Positions 27,697-36,286 of a stretch of DNA of 47,673 bases are shown one piece after another; position 1 is the first letter of the stretch; every line of letters starts with the position of its first letter. The stretch covers positions 1 to 47,673 of the forward strand of contig CALUXS010000012.1 in NCBI GenBank assembly GCA_944324805.1. Direction: 5' to 3'. The notes under the pieces were generated by a model. The model was not told the DNA's origin. It ran no database searches and saw only the letters and a program-made list of their open reading frames with translations. The stretch is from an uncultured Acholeplasmatales bacterium (GTDB lineage: Bacteria > Bacillota_I > Bacilli_A > Acholeplasmatales > Anaeroplasmataceae). A program made the translations under genes and the position numbers.

Positions 27697-27700
27697 AAAT

Positions 27701-27726
27701 AAAAAAGGTCCGAAGACCTTTTTTTA
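27701..27726. terminator. bidirectional terminator between fprA and ferredoxin
   Basis: Stem 27702-27710 with 27715-27723 around a CGAA loop, with A-runs on the left and T-runs on the right, so it can serve both converging genes. Confidence 0.82.
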
Positions 27727-27734
27727 TTTTTAAA

Positions 27735-27905
27735 TTATTCAGCAACAATTGCAGAAACTGGGCAAACAGCTTCACAAGCTCCACAATCAATACAAGTATC
27801 TGGATCGATAACTGATTGAGTATCGCCTTCAGTGATTGCAGAAACTGGACATTCACCGATGCAAGCGCCACATTGAATACAATCTGATGTAACTTTTCTA
27901 GGCAT
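27735..27905 (-). CDS. 2[4Fe-4S] ferredoxin
   Basis: A 56-residue clostridial-type ferredoxin. Two CxxCxxCxxxCP clusters are present: Cys9, Cys12, Cys15, Cys19 and Cys38, Cys41, Cys44, Cys48. The start has a GGAGGA site, and a good promoter lies at 27931-27959. It faces the flavodiiron gene across a shared terminator and is a plausible low-potential electron carrier for it and for other redox enzymes. Confidence 0.93.
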   Translation of the reverse strand: MPRKVTSDCIQCGACIGECPVSAITEGDTQSVIDPDTCIDCGACEAVCPVSAIVAE

Positions 27906-27930
27906 TGTCGATTCCTCCTTTTCTTGTTTT

Positions 27931-27959
27931 ATTATAGCATTTATTAATGTTAATGTCTA
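27931..27959 (-). promoter_or_regulatory. promoter of the ferredoxin gene
   Basis: On the minus strand, TAGACA (27954-27959), a 17-base spacer and TGC-TATAAT (27931-27936), which is a near-consensus -35 and an extended -10. Confidence 0.75.
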
Positions 27960-28117
27960 GATAATAGCAAAATGCAAAAATAATAATTTCATTAAAGTAA
28001 ATTTTATTAAAAGTATTTTTTATAATATAAAAAACTAAATTATTTGAATAATGAAAAATAAATATTTTTAAATTGAAACAATGAATTGAAAAAAATGTGA
28101 AAACAACGTTTTTAATA

Positions 28118-28146
28118 TTGCTATTTAAGTAGAAATAAAGTAAAAT
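28118..28146 (+). promoter_or_regulatory. promoter of the YneF-like gene
   Basis: TTGCTA at 28118-28123, a 17-base spacer and TAAAAT at 28141-28146. The rest of the divergent gap 27906-28117 is very AT-rich and shows nothing else I can name. Confidence 0.5.
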
Positions 28147-28170
28147 TAAGACAAGTAAGGAGTGATTAGG

Positions 28171-28389
28171 ATGATGCCTTGGTGGGGCGGTTTAATTATC
28201 GGTATTGCGGCTCTATTAGTTGGTGCTATTGTTGGTTTCTTTGTTTCTAGATATTTCTTTGCAAGATATCTAAAGAAGCATCCACCAATTAACGAAAATA
28301 TGGTTCGTGCAATGATGAGTCAAATGGGACGTACACCTTCAGAAAAACAAGTAAGAGCAGTTATGCGTTCTATTGAAGAAAATAAGTAG
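28171..28389 (+). CDS. yneF: UPF0154 (YneF-like) small membrane protein
   Basis: A 72-residue protein with one N-terminal helix (about 6-28) and a conserved basic cytosolic tail including NENMVRAMMSQMGRTPSEKQV, which defines the UPF0154/YneF family. The function is unknown. The ATG at 28171 is 8 bases after TAAGGAG. A hairpin terminator follows. Confidence 0.85.
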   Translation: MMPWWGGLIIGIAALLVGAIVGFFVSRYFFARYLKKHPPINENMVRAMMSQMGRTPSEKQVRAVMRSIEENK

Positions 28390-28396
28390 AAGAAGT

Positions 28397-28424
28397 AAAG
28401 GGTAGCTTTTGCTACTTTTTTTTT
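28397..28424 (+). terminator. terminator of yneF
   Basis: Stem 28402-28406 with 28411-28415 and a TTTT loop, extended by flanking A-T pairs and followed by nine T. Confidence 0.7.
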
Positions 28425-28426
28425 GA

Positions 28427-28455
28427 AAAAAAATAAGGAATAAATTCCTTATTTT
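28427..28455 (-). terminator. terminator of plsY
   Basis: Stem 28431-28439 with 28446-28454, read on the minus strand into a T-run. It overlaps the plsY stop codon. Confidence 0.65.
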
Positions 28456-29180
28456 AATTTATATTTCTTTTGTTCTAATTTTTTTGCCTTTTTTTCTTTT
28501 TTTGCATTTGCTTCAGTACCTTGTAAAATTCTTTTATAATTCTTTATATGTCTAACTATAATTAAACATCCCATCAATGAATATAGCAAACATACTAGAA
28601 GGGTAGGCTTTCCAACTAAAAATTCAAGAAATCCAAGTGATGGATCTAAGCCACAGAAGTGTAAAATCCAAGCACTAGCTAATACAGTAATTGTTGCAGT
28701 TGTAGAAGCAATTGAAACATAGCCGATTGTATAAAGAATAATTAAAAATGCAATTAGACATAATAGAGCAGGTAGTGGAGTAAGTACTAATACTACACCT
28801 AGGGATGTAGCTACTGCTTTTCCACCCTTAAAGTTTAAATAAATTGAAAATACATGACCTAAAATAGCAGTAATTCCATAAAAAAGATAATCAATAGGGC
28901 TAGTCCAAATGTTAAGTGGTTCTAATACATTTCTTACAAGTAAGATAACTATCATTCCTTTAAATACATCAAGAAAGAAAACAAAAAAACCAACTTTTTT
29001 TCCTAAAACCCTAATGGCATTAGTAGAACCAATATTATGTGATCCGAACTTTCTAATGTCAGTCTTACAAACTTTTTTACCTATAACCAATCCAAAAGGA
29101 ATAGAACCAATTAAATATGATAATATCAATAATCCGATTGTTATACAAATATCTTTTGCAGCGAGAACCTCTAAAAACAT
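28449..29180 (-). CDS. plsY: acyl-phosphate:glycerol-3-phosphate acyltransferase
   Basis: Membrane acyltransferase that starts phospholipid synthesis from acyl phosphate. Conserved loops are visible: SIPFG at 26-30, GSHNIGSTN at 46-54, DVFKG at 71-75 and GGKAVATS at 119-126, with five or more membrane helices. It is 243 residues, with an additional Lys-rich tail of about 30 residues that is longer than usual. A GGAGG site precedes the start, and a perfect consensus promoter lies just upstream. Divergence from parE is a common arrangement in Bacilli. Confidence 0.93.
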   Translation of the reverse strand: MFLEVLAAKDICITIGLLILSYLIGSIPFGLVIGKKVCKTDIRKFGSHNIGSTNAIRVLGKKVGFFVFFLDVFKGMIVILLVRNVLEPLNIWTSPIDYLFYGITAILGHVFSIYLNFKGGKAVATSLGVVLVLTPLPALLCLIAFLIILYTIGYVSIASTTATITVLASAWILHFCGLDPSLGFLEFLVGKPTLLVCLLYSLMGCLIIVRHIKNYKRILQGTEANAKKEKKAKKLEQKKYKLK

Positions 29181-29200
29181 TTTAATATACCTCCGTAGTA

Positions 29201-29229
29201 ATTATATTAGATTATACACTTTATGTCAA
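29201..29229 (-). promoter_or_regulatory. perfect consensus promoter of plsY
   Basis: On the minus strand, TTGACA (29224-29229), a 17-base spacer and TATAAT (29201-29206). Confidence 0.85.
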
Positions 29230-29252
29230 AACGATTTTTTAAAATTCATTTA

Positions 29253-29281
29253 TTGAGAGTTTAGAAATTTTATGATATCAT
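29253..29281 (+). promoter_or_regulatory. promoter of parE-parC
   Basis: TTGAGA at 29253-29258, a 17-base spacer and TATCAT at 29276-29281 preceded by TGA (extended -10). Confidence 0.65.
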
Positions 29282-29314
29282 AATAAAAGATAATAAAAAA
29301 GTTTGGTGATATTA

Positions 29315-31231
29315 ATGCAAAATAATAATTATGGAGATAGTTCCATAACAATACTTGAAGGACTTGAAGCAGTTAGAAAAAGACCAGGTATGTATATTGG
29401 TTCTACTGATGATAGAGGCCTTCACCATTTGGTTTGGGAAATTGTTGATAATTCAATAGATGAGGCTCTTGCGGGATATGGCAAAGAAATTACCGTTATC
29501 ATTGGTAATGATAATTCTATAACCGTAATGGATAATGGTCGTGGTGTACCTTGTGGTAAGCACGCATCTGGAAAGAATACGCTAGAAGTAATATATACAG
29601 TTTTACACGCAGGCGGTAAATTTGGTACAGGTGGATATAAAACATCAGGTGGTTTACATGGTGTAGGTGGTTCAGTTGTAAACGCTCTTTCTTCTTATAT
29701 GGAAGTAACTAGTTATAGAGATGGAAAAATTCATCGTATGATTTTTGAAAATGGTGGGAAAAAAATAGGTAAATTAGAGATTTTAGGAGACACAAAAAGA
29801 ACTGGTACAACTGTCAAGTTCATTCCTGATGGTCAAATTTTTTCTACAACTATTTTTGACTATGAAAAAATTAAAGAGCGTATTAGAGAAAATGCTTATT
29901 TAATAAAAGATTTAAAAATGAATTTAATTGATAAACGTACTAATAAGCAAGAAAGTTTTGTTTATGAACGTGGAATTAGTGAATATGTAGAAGATATTGA
30001 CAAAAATAAAAAGCCTATACATAAGGTTTGCTATTTTGAGGATCAAATAGATAAAATTGCTGTTGAGGTTGCATTGCAATTTGTTGACACCTATGATGAG
30101 AAAATAATTTCTTTTGTTAATAATGTTCATACAAAAGATGGAGGAACACATGAGCTTGGTTTTAAAATTGCTCTAACACGTGCTTTTAATGATTTTTCAC
30201 GAAAGTACAATTTATTAAAAGAAAAAGATCCTAATCTTGAAGGCTCAGATTTACGTTCAGGTTTAACAGCAATAGTTTCTGTTAGAGTTGAAGAATCAAT
30301 TTTAGAATTTGAAGGTCAAACAAAGGGTAAACTTGGTACTCCACTTGCTAAAACAATTGTAGACCAAATTACTTATGAAAAATTGACTGAATATTTAGTA
30401 AATAATAAGGATTTAGCACAAAAAATTGTTGATAAAGCAATTGTAGAATATAATGCTCGTATGGCGGCAAGAAAAGCTAGAACACAAGCTAGATTAGATA
30501 AGAAGGACAAGCAAGAGGTTAATTTGTCTGGAAAATTATCACCAGCTGGTGAAAAAAATAAAGAAATTAATGAATTATTTTTAGTAGAGGGTGACTCAGC
30601 CGGAGGAAGTGCTAAGAAAGGTAGAGACCGTCGTTTTCAGGCGATATTGCCATTAAGAGGAAAAATTCTAAATATAGAAAAAACAGGACAAGAAAATGCA
30701 TTGAAAAATCAAGAAATTGCAACAATGATTTATACAATTGGTGCTGATTATGGTTCTTCATTTGATTTAAAAAAATGTAACTATAAAAAAATTATTATAA
30801 TGACCGATGCTGATGATGATGGTGCACATATTCAAGTATTATTATTAACGTTCTTTTTTAGGTATATGCGTCCATTAATTGAAGATGGAAGAGTTTATGT
30901 TGCTTTACCACCATTATTTAAGATAGTAAAACGCGGTAAAAAGGAAGAAACAATTTACGCATGGACTAATGAAGAAAAAGAAAAAATTCTTAAAAATGCT
31001 CCTGCTAATACTATAGTTCAAAGATATAAAGGTCTAGGTGAAATGAACGCTGACCAATTATGGGACACTACAATGAATCCTGAAACAAGAAATTTAATTA
31101 GAGTTAACATTGAGGATTTGAGTGATGCTGAAAAACAAATCGACATTCTAATGGGTGATGATGCTGCTAGAAGAAGAAATTGGCTTGAAAGTAATGTGTC
31201 ATTTACATTAGAAGATGAGCAAGGAGAATGA
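29315..31231 (+). CDS. parE: topoisomerase IV subunit B
   Basis: ATPase subunit of topoisomerase IV, which unlinks daughter chromosomes. The GHKL ATPase domain shows EGLEAVRKRPGMYIGS near 15-30 and DNSIDEA at 45-51; the Toprim domain shows EGDSAGGSAKKGRDR near 425-440 and the DADDDGAH acidic motif. It is 638 residues. It is assigned ParE rather than GyrB because it precedes a ParC-type partner and is divergent from plsY. The ATG at 29315 is used; TTG and GTG codons slightly upstream are alternatives. It ends in TGA, overlapping the parC region. Confidence 0.9.
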   Translation: MQNNNYGDSSITILEGLEAVRKRPGMYIGSTDDRGLHHLVWEIVDNSIDEALAGYGKEITVIIGNDNSITVMDNGRGVPCGKHASGKNTLEVIYTVLHAGGKFGTGGYKTSGGLHGVGGSVVNALSSYMEVTSYRDGKIHRMIFENGGKKIGKLEILGDTKRTGTTVKFIPDGQIFSTTIFDYEKIKERIRENAYLIKDLKMNLIDKRTNKQESFVYERGISEYVEDIDKNKKPIHKVCYFEDQIDKIAVEVALQFVDTYDEKIISFVNNVHTKDGGTHELGFKIALTRAFNDFSRKYNLLKEKDPNLEGSDLRSGLTAIVSVRVEESILEFEGQTKGKLGTPLAKTIVDQITYEKLTEYLVNNKDLAQKIVDKAIVEYNARMAARKARTQARLDKKDKQEVNLSGKLSPAGEKNKEINELFLVEGDSAGGSAKKGRDRRFQAILPLRGKILNIEKTGQENALKNQEIATMIYTIGADYGSSFDLKKCNYKKIIIMTDADDDGAHIQVLLLTFFFRYMRPLIEDGRVYVALPPLFKIVKRGKKEETIYAWTNEEKEKILKNAPANTIVQRYKGLGEMNADQLWDTTMNPETRNLIRVNIEDLSDAEKQIDILMGDDAARRRNWLESNVSFTLEDEQGE

Positions 31232-31233
31232 TT

Positions 31234-34035
31234 ATGGATTTAAAGAAAAAATTAGATATGTTTGCTAATGAAAAATTTCAGCAGATGAACCTTGAAGATG
31301 CAGTCGGTGATCGTTTTGGTAGATATTCAAAATACATAATTCAAGAACGTGCTATCCCCGATATTAGAGATGGTTTAAAGCCTGTTCAAAGAAGAATTCT
31401 TTACGCAATGGATAATTTAGGAATTACCTCTTCATCAACATATAAAAAATCTGCAAAGATTTGCGGTGAAGTAATGGGTAAATACCATCCACATGGCGAT
31501 TCATCAATATATGAAGCTATGGTAAGAATGAGTCAAGATTGGAAAATGGGTGTTTTACTTATTGATATGCATGGTAATAATGGTAGCATTGATGGTGATG
31601 GACCAGCAGCTATGCGTTATACGGAAGCTAGATTAAGTAAAAATGCTGAATATTTGATGAAAGATATTGACAAAAATACAGTATCATTTATTCCAAATTT
31701 TGATGAAGAAGAAATGGAACCTACAGTTTTACCTGCTAAATTTCCAAATTTATTGGTAAATGGATCAAGCGGTATTTCTTCAGGTTATGCCACAAATATT
31801 CCTCCACATAATTTAAATGAGGTAATTAATGCTACAATTTATTTAATAGATCATCCTAATATGTCTATTGATGAACTATTAAAAATTATGCCAGGACCTG
31901 ATTTTCCAACAGGAGGAACAGTTCAAGATATAGAAGGAATTAGAGAAGCATTTTTGTCTGGAAATGGAAAAATTATTGTTCGTTCAAATTATAGTATTGA
32001 AGATATGGGTAAAGGACAAAAACGCATTGTTATTAATGAAATTCCATTTGATACAAACAAAGCTCAAACAGTAGAAAAAATTGAGACGCTTAGATTACAA
32101 AATAAAATACCAGATGTAATAGAAGTACGTGATGAGTCAGATAGAGAAGGATTGAGAATAGCAATCGATTTAAAAAAAGATGCTAATGAACAAGCTATAT
32201 TGAATTTCCTTTTCAAAAATACAGATTTGCAAATAAACTATAGATATAATATGGTATCAATTTGTAATAGACGCCCAATGTGTTTAGGTGTTATTCCTAT
32301 TTTAAATGCCTATATCAATCATCAAAAAGAGGTTGTAACAAATAGAACAAATTTTGATCTTCAAAAAGCAAAAAAAAGATTACATATAGTTCTAGGTTTA
32401 ATAAAAATGGTTTCAATTTTAGATGAAGTTATTAAAACCATTAGAAGCAGTAAGAATAGAGCAGACTCTAAACAAAACATTATGGATAAATTCGATTTTA
32501 CGGATTTACAAGCTGAAGCAATTATTACAATGCAATTGTATCGTTTATCTTCTACTGATATTATGCAACTTCAAGAAGAAGAAAAAACACTTAATGAAAA
32601 TATTGCTGAATATGAAAAAATATTAGCAAGCGAAAAAGAACTTCTTAAAGTAATTAAAAAAGAATTGTCAGAAATAAATAAAACAATTATTACGCCTCGT
32701 AAGACAATAATTGAAAATGAAGTAACTGATTTAACAGTAGATGAAACAGATTTAGTTTCAAAAGAACAAGTTGTAGTCTCAATTAGTAGAGGCGGATACG
32801 TTAAGAGAGTTAATTTAAAATCATTTAATGCCTCTAAAATTAATTATCTCAAAGAAAATGATTCTATGTTATTCTTATCTGAAGTTTCAACATTAGATAC
32901 AATGCTAATTTTTACTTCAGTAGGTAACTTTATCTATTTACCTGTATATAAGATTCCAGAATGTAAGATGAAAGACGCAGGAACATTTATTAATAGTATA
33001 GTGCAAATAGATCCAAAAGAAAATTTGATAAGTGCATATAGTATTTCTAGTTTTGATGATGATAAAACTATTTTAATGATTACAAATGAAGGAAATATCA
33101 AGCAATTAATGCTTAAGTCTTTTGTTGTAAATCGTTATACAAAATCCGTTAGAGCAATGAAATTAGGAGCAGATGAGCGTCTTGTATCTACGGATATCAC
33201 TGATAATTTGCTAGAAATACTAGTCGTTACTAAATATGCAGAAGCATTGCGCTTTAGAGCTTCTGAAGTAGCACTTCGAGATACTACACAGGCTGGTGGA
33301 ATTCGTTCTATCGTTTTAAAGCCAAAAGATGAGGTTATTGCTGCATTATATACTAATAGAGAAGAAGATGTATTGTTATTAACAAGTAAAGTACAAGTTA
33401 AACGTGTTAATATCGATTCTATTCCTTTGACTAGAAGAAGTAGAGCAGGTAACCCATTAATTAAACGCTTAAAAACTAATCCTCATATTTTAGTTGATGC
33501 TAAGATAATGAAACCAAATCAATACAAAGAAAATGTGAAAATTTCTTTAATCTATCGTAATGGAATTGATGAAATTGAGGCTTTTTCTTTGAAATATAAT
33601 GTTTCTGATACAGGTAAGAGTTTTGCTAAAGAAGGATTTGATATGCCTATTTCTATGTTATTAGATAAGGCTAAAAATCCTGAGAAAATAGTTTCAGGTG
33701 AGTATTTAATGGAACTTGATAGTAATTTATTTAATACCGATATTATAAATGAAGAACCTTTGCGAGCATCAAAACCATCTCACAATATTTTGACGGATTT
33801 AGATAAAATTTTAGCAGAAAATAATCCAGAGTTTAAGACAAAAGATAAGCCTAAATTAAATATTGCAAATAACAGTAAAAGAAACCTCTTTGATGATGAT
33901 TCCTCTTTACAAGAAAATGTTGATAATGATATAATTAAAGAAGATAAGAAGGTAACATATGATGGTGATACCATCACTACTGAAACAAAATCTTCTATCA
34001 TTATAAAAAAGATTAAACCAAAAGTTGAGGATTAG
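31234..34035 (+). CDS. parC: topoisomerase IV subunit A
   Basis: DNA-cleaving subunit of topoisomerase IV, 933 residues. The catalytic Tyr129 lies in AAMRYTEARL, and MHGNNGSIDGDGP is the ParC form, where GyrA usually has GNFGS. The quinolone-region positions are Ser90 and Glu94, the sensitive type. A beta-pinwheel C-terminal domain is followed by an acidic, low-complexity tail of about 100 residues. The ATG at 31234 is 7 bases after AAGGAG; an ATG at 31228 overlaps the parE stop. Confidence 0.92.
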   Translation: MDLKKKLDMFANEKFQQMNLEDAVGDRFGRYSKYIIQERAIPDIRDGLKPVQRRILYAMDNLGITSSSTYKKSAKICGEVMGKYHPHGDSSIYEAMVRMSQDWKMGVLLIDMHGNNGSIDGDGPAAMRYTEARLSKNAEYLMKDIDKNTVSFIPNFDEEEMEPTVLPAKFPNLLVNGSSGISSGYATNIPPHNLNEVINATIYLIDHPNMSIDELLKIMPGPDFPTGGTVQDIEGIREAFLSGNGKIIVRSNYSIEDMGKGQKRIVINEIPFDTNKAQTVEKIETLRLQNKIPDVIEVRDESDREGLRIAIDLKKDANEQAILNFLFKNTDLQINYRYNMVSICNRRPMCLGVIPILNAYINHQKEVVTNRTNFDLQKAKKRLHIVLGLIKMVSILDEVIKTIRSSKNRADSKQNIMDKFDFTDLQAEAIITMQLYRLSSTDIMQLQEEEKTLNENIAEYEKILASEKELLKVIKKELSEINKTIITPRKTIIENEVTDLTVDETDLVSKEQVVVSISRGGYVKRVNLKSFNASKINYLKENDSMLFLSEVSTLDTMLIFTSVGNFIYLPVYKIPECKMKDAGTFINSIVQIDPKENLISAYSISSFDDDKTILMITNEGNIKQLMLKSFVVNRYTKSVRAMKLGADERLVSTDITDNLLEILVVTKYAEALRFRASEVALRDTTQAGGIRSIVLKPKDEVIAALYTNREEDVLLLTSKVQVKRVNIDSIPLTRRSRAGNPLIKRLKTNPHILVDAKIMKPNQYKENVKISLIYRNGIDEIEAFSLKYNVSDTGKSFAKEGFDMPISMLLDKAKNPEKIVSGEYLMELDSNLFNTDIINEEPLRASKPSHNILTDLDKILAENNPEFKTKDKPKLNIANNSKRNLFDDDSSLQENVDNDIIKEDKKVTYDGDTITTETKSSIIIKKIKPKVED

Positions 34036-34045
34036 GAGGCTTGAA

Positions 34046-34288
34046 ATGTCAAAAAAAATAATTGTTTTAAGGTTTTTAGTTGTTATTCTAATTATTGCTT
34101 TTGCAATATATGAAGAAATTTTTATTATTAAAGGATTAATCGGTTTTGATCCTAATAGTGGTACCTCCTATAGTACTTTAATAATTGGAGCTATTTTGTT
34201 TGGTTTGATTTTTTTAGTGGGTGTTTGTGTTTTAATTTATTTAATAATTAAAGAAAAACAAAAAAGATATTATATTTTAAAAAAATAA
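34046..34288 (+). CDS. small two-helix membrane protein, unknown
   Basis: An 80-residue protein with two predicted helices (about 7-27 and 45-67), a short outside loop with FDPNSGTS, and a basic C-terminus. I do not recognise a family. The ATG at 34046 follows an AGGAGG site 10 bases after parC, so it is probably the last gene of the parEC transcript. A hairpin follows. Confidence 0.6.
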   Translation: MSKKIIVLRFLVVILIIAFAIYEEIFIIKGLIGFDPNSGTSYSTLIIGAILFGLIFLVGVCVLIYLIIKEKQKRYYILKK

Positions 34289-34290
34289 AA

Positions 34291-34321
34291 AAATGCATCT
34301 TTCTTTTGAAGGATGCATTTA
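34291..34321 (+). terminator. 13-bp hairpin after the small membrane gene
   Basis: Arms 34291-34303 and 34308-34320 pair over 13 bp with one G-U pair, around a TTTT loop. The following T-run is interrupted, so the strength is uncertain. Confidence 0.55.
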
Positions 34322-34345
34322 TTGTTGAATTTATGGAGTGGAAAA

Positions 34346-35713
34346 ATGAGTAGTAAATATGAAATGGATTTAACATCAGGTAGTATAGCAAAGAAAATGC
34401 TTATATACACAATTCCTTTAATGTTTTCAGGAATATTGCAATTATTGTATAATGCTTTTGATATAATAGTTTTGGGAAATTTTTCTTCTTATGAGTCGAT
34501 GGCAGCAGTTTCATCTACCGGAAGCTTAGTAAGCTTATTCGTAAACTTTTTCTTAGGCATATCAGTTGGTAGTTCTGTAATTATGGCAAAATATTATGGT
34601 GCTAATGATTATGAAAATGGACAAAAGACAGTCCATTCTACAATTTTAATTTCTTTAATTTTAGGTGTTACAGTCTCGGTTTTAGGAGTTTTGTTATCAA
34701 CAACAATGCTGAAAATGATGGATGCGTCTCCAACACTAATAGATAGATCTAGCTTATACTTAAAAATATATTTCGGTGGCATTATTTTTAATATAATTTA
34801 TAATTTCGGTGCTTCATTGATGAGAGCAGTTGGTGATACAAAAAGGCCACTGATATTTTTAATGATTGCCGGTGTTTTAAATGTTGCATTCAATTTATTA
34901 TTTGTTGTTGTTTTTAAATTAGACGTTGCCGGAGTTGCCTTAGGTACTATTTTGTCAGAGGCTGTTTCTGCCATTTTGGTTATTATTGCCCTTATTCGAA
35001 GTGATAATATTTTGCATTTGAATTTAAGGAAGTTAAGCTTAAATGGAAAAATTGTTAAAGATATATTTTTGGTTGGGTTACCTGCAGGATTACAAAGCGT
35101 TGTTTTTAATGTTTCAAATGTAATTATTCAAGCTAAAATAAATAGTTTTGGTGATGATGCAATTGCTGGAAATGGTGTTGCAAGTAATTTAGAAGGTTTT
35201 ATCTATGTTGGAATGAATGCAGTTTATCAAGCAACAATAGCCTTTACAAGTCAAAACTATGGCGCTGGAAAATTTAAAAATATTAAGCATATTTTGATTC
35301 TTTCATATTTATATGCTTTTGTTGCAGCATTAATTTTTGGTGGAGTAATTGTATTGTTCCCTGAAAAATTTTGTTTAATCTATAACGATAAGGCTGAAGT
35401 AATAGAATATGCAGTAGAACGTCTTATTATACTTGGACTTACATATTTTATATGTGGATTTATGGATTGTACATCTGGTGTATTACGTGGCATAGGATAT
35501 TCTACTATGAGTATGATTTTAACGATAGTTGGTGTCGTTGGTTTTAGAATTACATGGATCTTCACTTTTTTCACATTAAATAAAACATTATTTAATTTGT
35601 ATTTATCATACCCAATATCATGGACTGTCACATGGCTAATTGAATTGTTAGTATTCATTTTAATATACAAGAAAATATTAAGAAGAAGTAAAAGTGAAAT
35701 AGCTAATGAATAA
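34346..35713 (+). CDS. MATE family efflux transporter
   Basis: A 455-residue multidrug/toxin-extrusion family exporter with about twelve helices. The opening segment with DLTSGSIAKKMLIYTIPLM, the GA-x-MRAVGDTKRP loop near residues 166-176 and the second-half MRA-like GVLRGIGYS segment are typical. The ATG at 34346 follows a GGAGTGG site; an earlier in-frame ATG lies in the preceding hairpin. The substrate cannot be inferred. Confidence 0.88.
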   Translation: MSSKYEMDLTSGSIAKKMLIYTIPLMFSGILQLLYNAFDIIVLGNFSSYESMAAVSSTGSLVSLFVNFFLGISVGSSVIMAKYYGANDYENGQKTVHSTILISLILGVTVSVLGVLLSTTMLKMMDASPTLIDRSSLYLKIYFGGIIFNIIYNFGASLMRAVGDTKRPLIFLMIAGVLNVAFNLLFVVVFKLDVAGVALGTILSEAVSAILVIIALIRSDNILHLNLRKLSLNGKIVKDIFLVGLPAGLQSVVFNVSNVIIQAKINSFGDDAIAGNGVASNLEGFIYVGMNAVYQATIAFTSQNYGAGKFKNIKHILILSYLYAFVAALIFGGVIVLFPEKFCLIYNDKAEVIEYAVERLIILGLTYFICGFMDCTSGVLRGIGYSTMSMILTIVGVVGFRITWIFTFFTLNKTLFNLYLSYPISWTVTWLIELLVFILIYKKILRRSKSEIANE

Positions 35714-35779
35714 ATTATGAAAAAAGTAGCAGTCAAATAAAAAAAATGCTAAAATAATAAATAAGGAGGATGATTACAT

Positions 35780-36286
35780 ATGAGTAAGAATAGATATTTA
35801 ATTCTTAGTGCAATCGCTCTAACGTTTAGTATATTATTTATATTTGTACCAACGAATTATCTTTCTCCTATTTATTTTCCAATGGTAGGCGTGGGATTTA
35901 TCATAATGGGAATAGCAAAATTGGTTTTTACTAATAGAAAATTAGATTCAAAAAGAGAATTTATGTTCAATTCTATTGAGGGAGCCTGCGGACTAATATT
36001 AGGGGTAATATATTACAATTTTTATAGATATTTAGTGATTGATATAATTTGCTTTGTTGGTTTAGCAGTTGTTCCGGTGTTAAGATTGATTTTTACTGAT
36101 CACTTTTATAATCAGTTGGCTTTTGATTCAATTAAATACTATGGTTTATTCTCACTTTTAGGTGGCTATAACAATCTAAATAAGCCTTTCTTCGTCTTTT
36201 TAGGTATAATTCTATTTGCTGTAGTAGTATATTTATTGATTCGTTATTTTATTGTAAGGAGGGAAGATAGTGCAAAAGAAAACTAA
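35780..36286 (+). CDS. membrane protein of unknown function, five to six helices
   Basis: A 168-residue hydrophobic protein with helices at about 5-23, 29-49, 64-80, 84-104 and 135-160. The pattern is loosely like DUF308 (HdeD-type) proteins but I am not certain of the family. A GGAGGA site lies 8-14 bases ahead, and a TAAAAT box preceded by TGC at 35747-35755 may be its -10. It overlaps the next gene by 17 bases, so the two are likely partners. Confidence 0.6.
   Translation: MSKNRYLILSAIALTFSILFIFVPTNYLSPIYFPMVGVGFIIMGIAKLVFTNRKLDSKREFMFNSIEGACGLILGVIYYNFYRYLVIDIICFVGLAVVPVLRLIFTDHFYNQLAFDSIKYYGLFSLLGGYNNLNKPFFVFLGIILFAVVVYLLIRYFIVRREDSAKEN

Noticed and set aside
29315-34035. The topoisomerase pair as DNA gyrase (gyrB-gyrA)
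   Set aside because: The A subunit has the ParC-type MHGNNGS segment, and divergence from plsY is typical of parE-parC.
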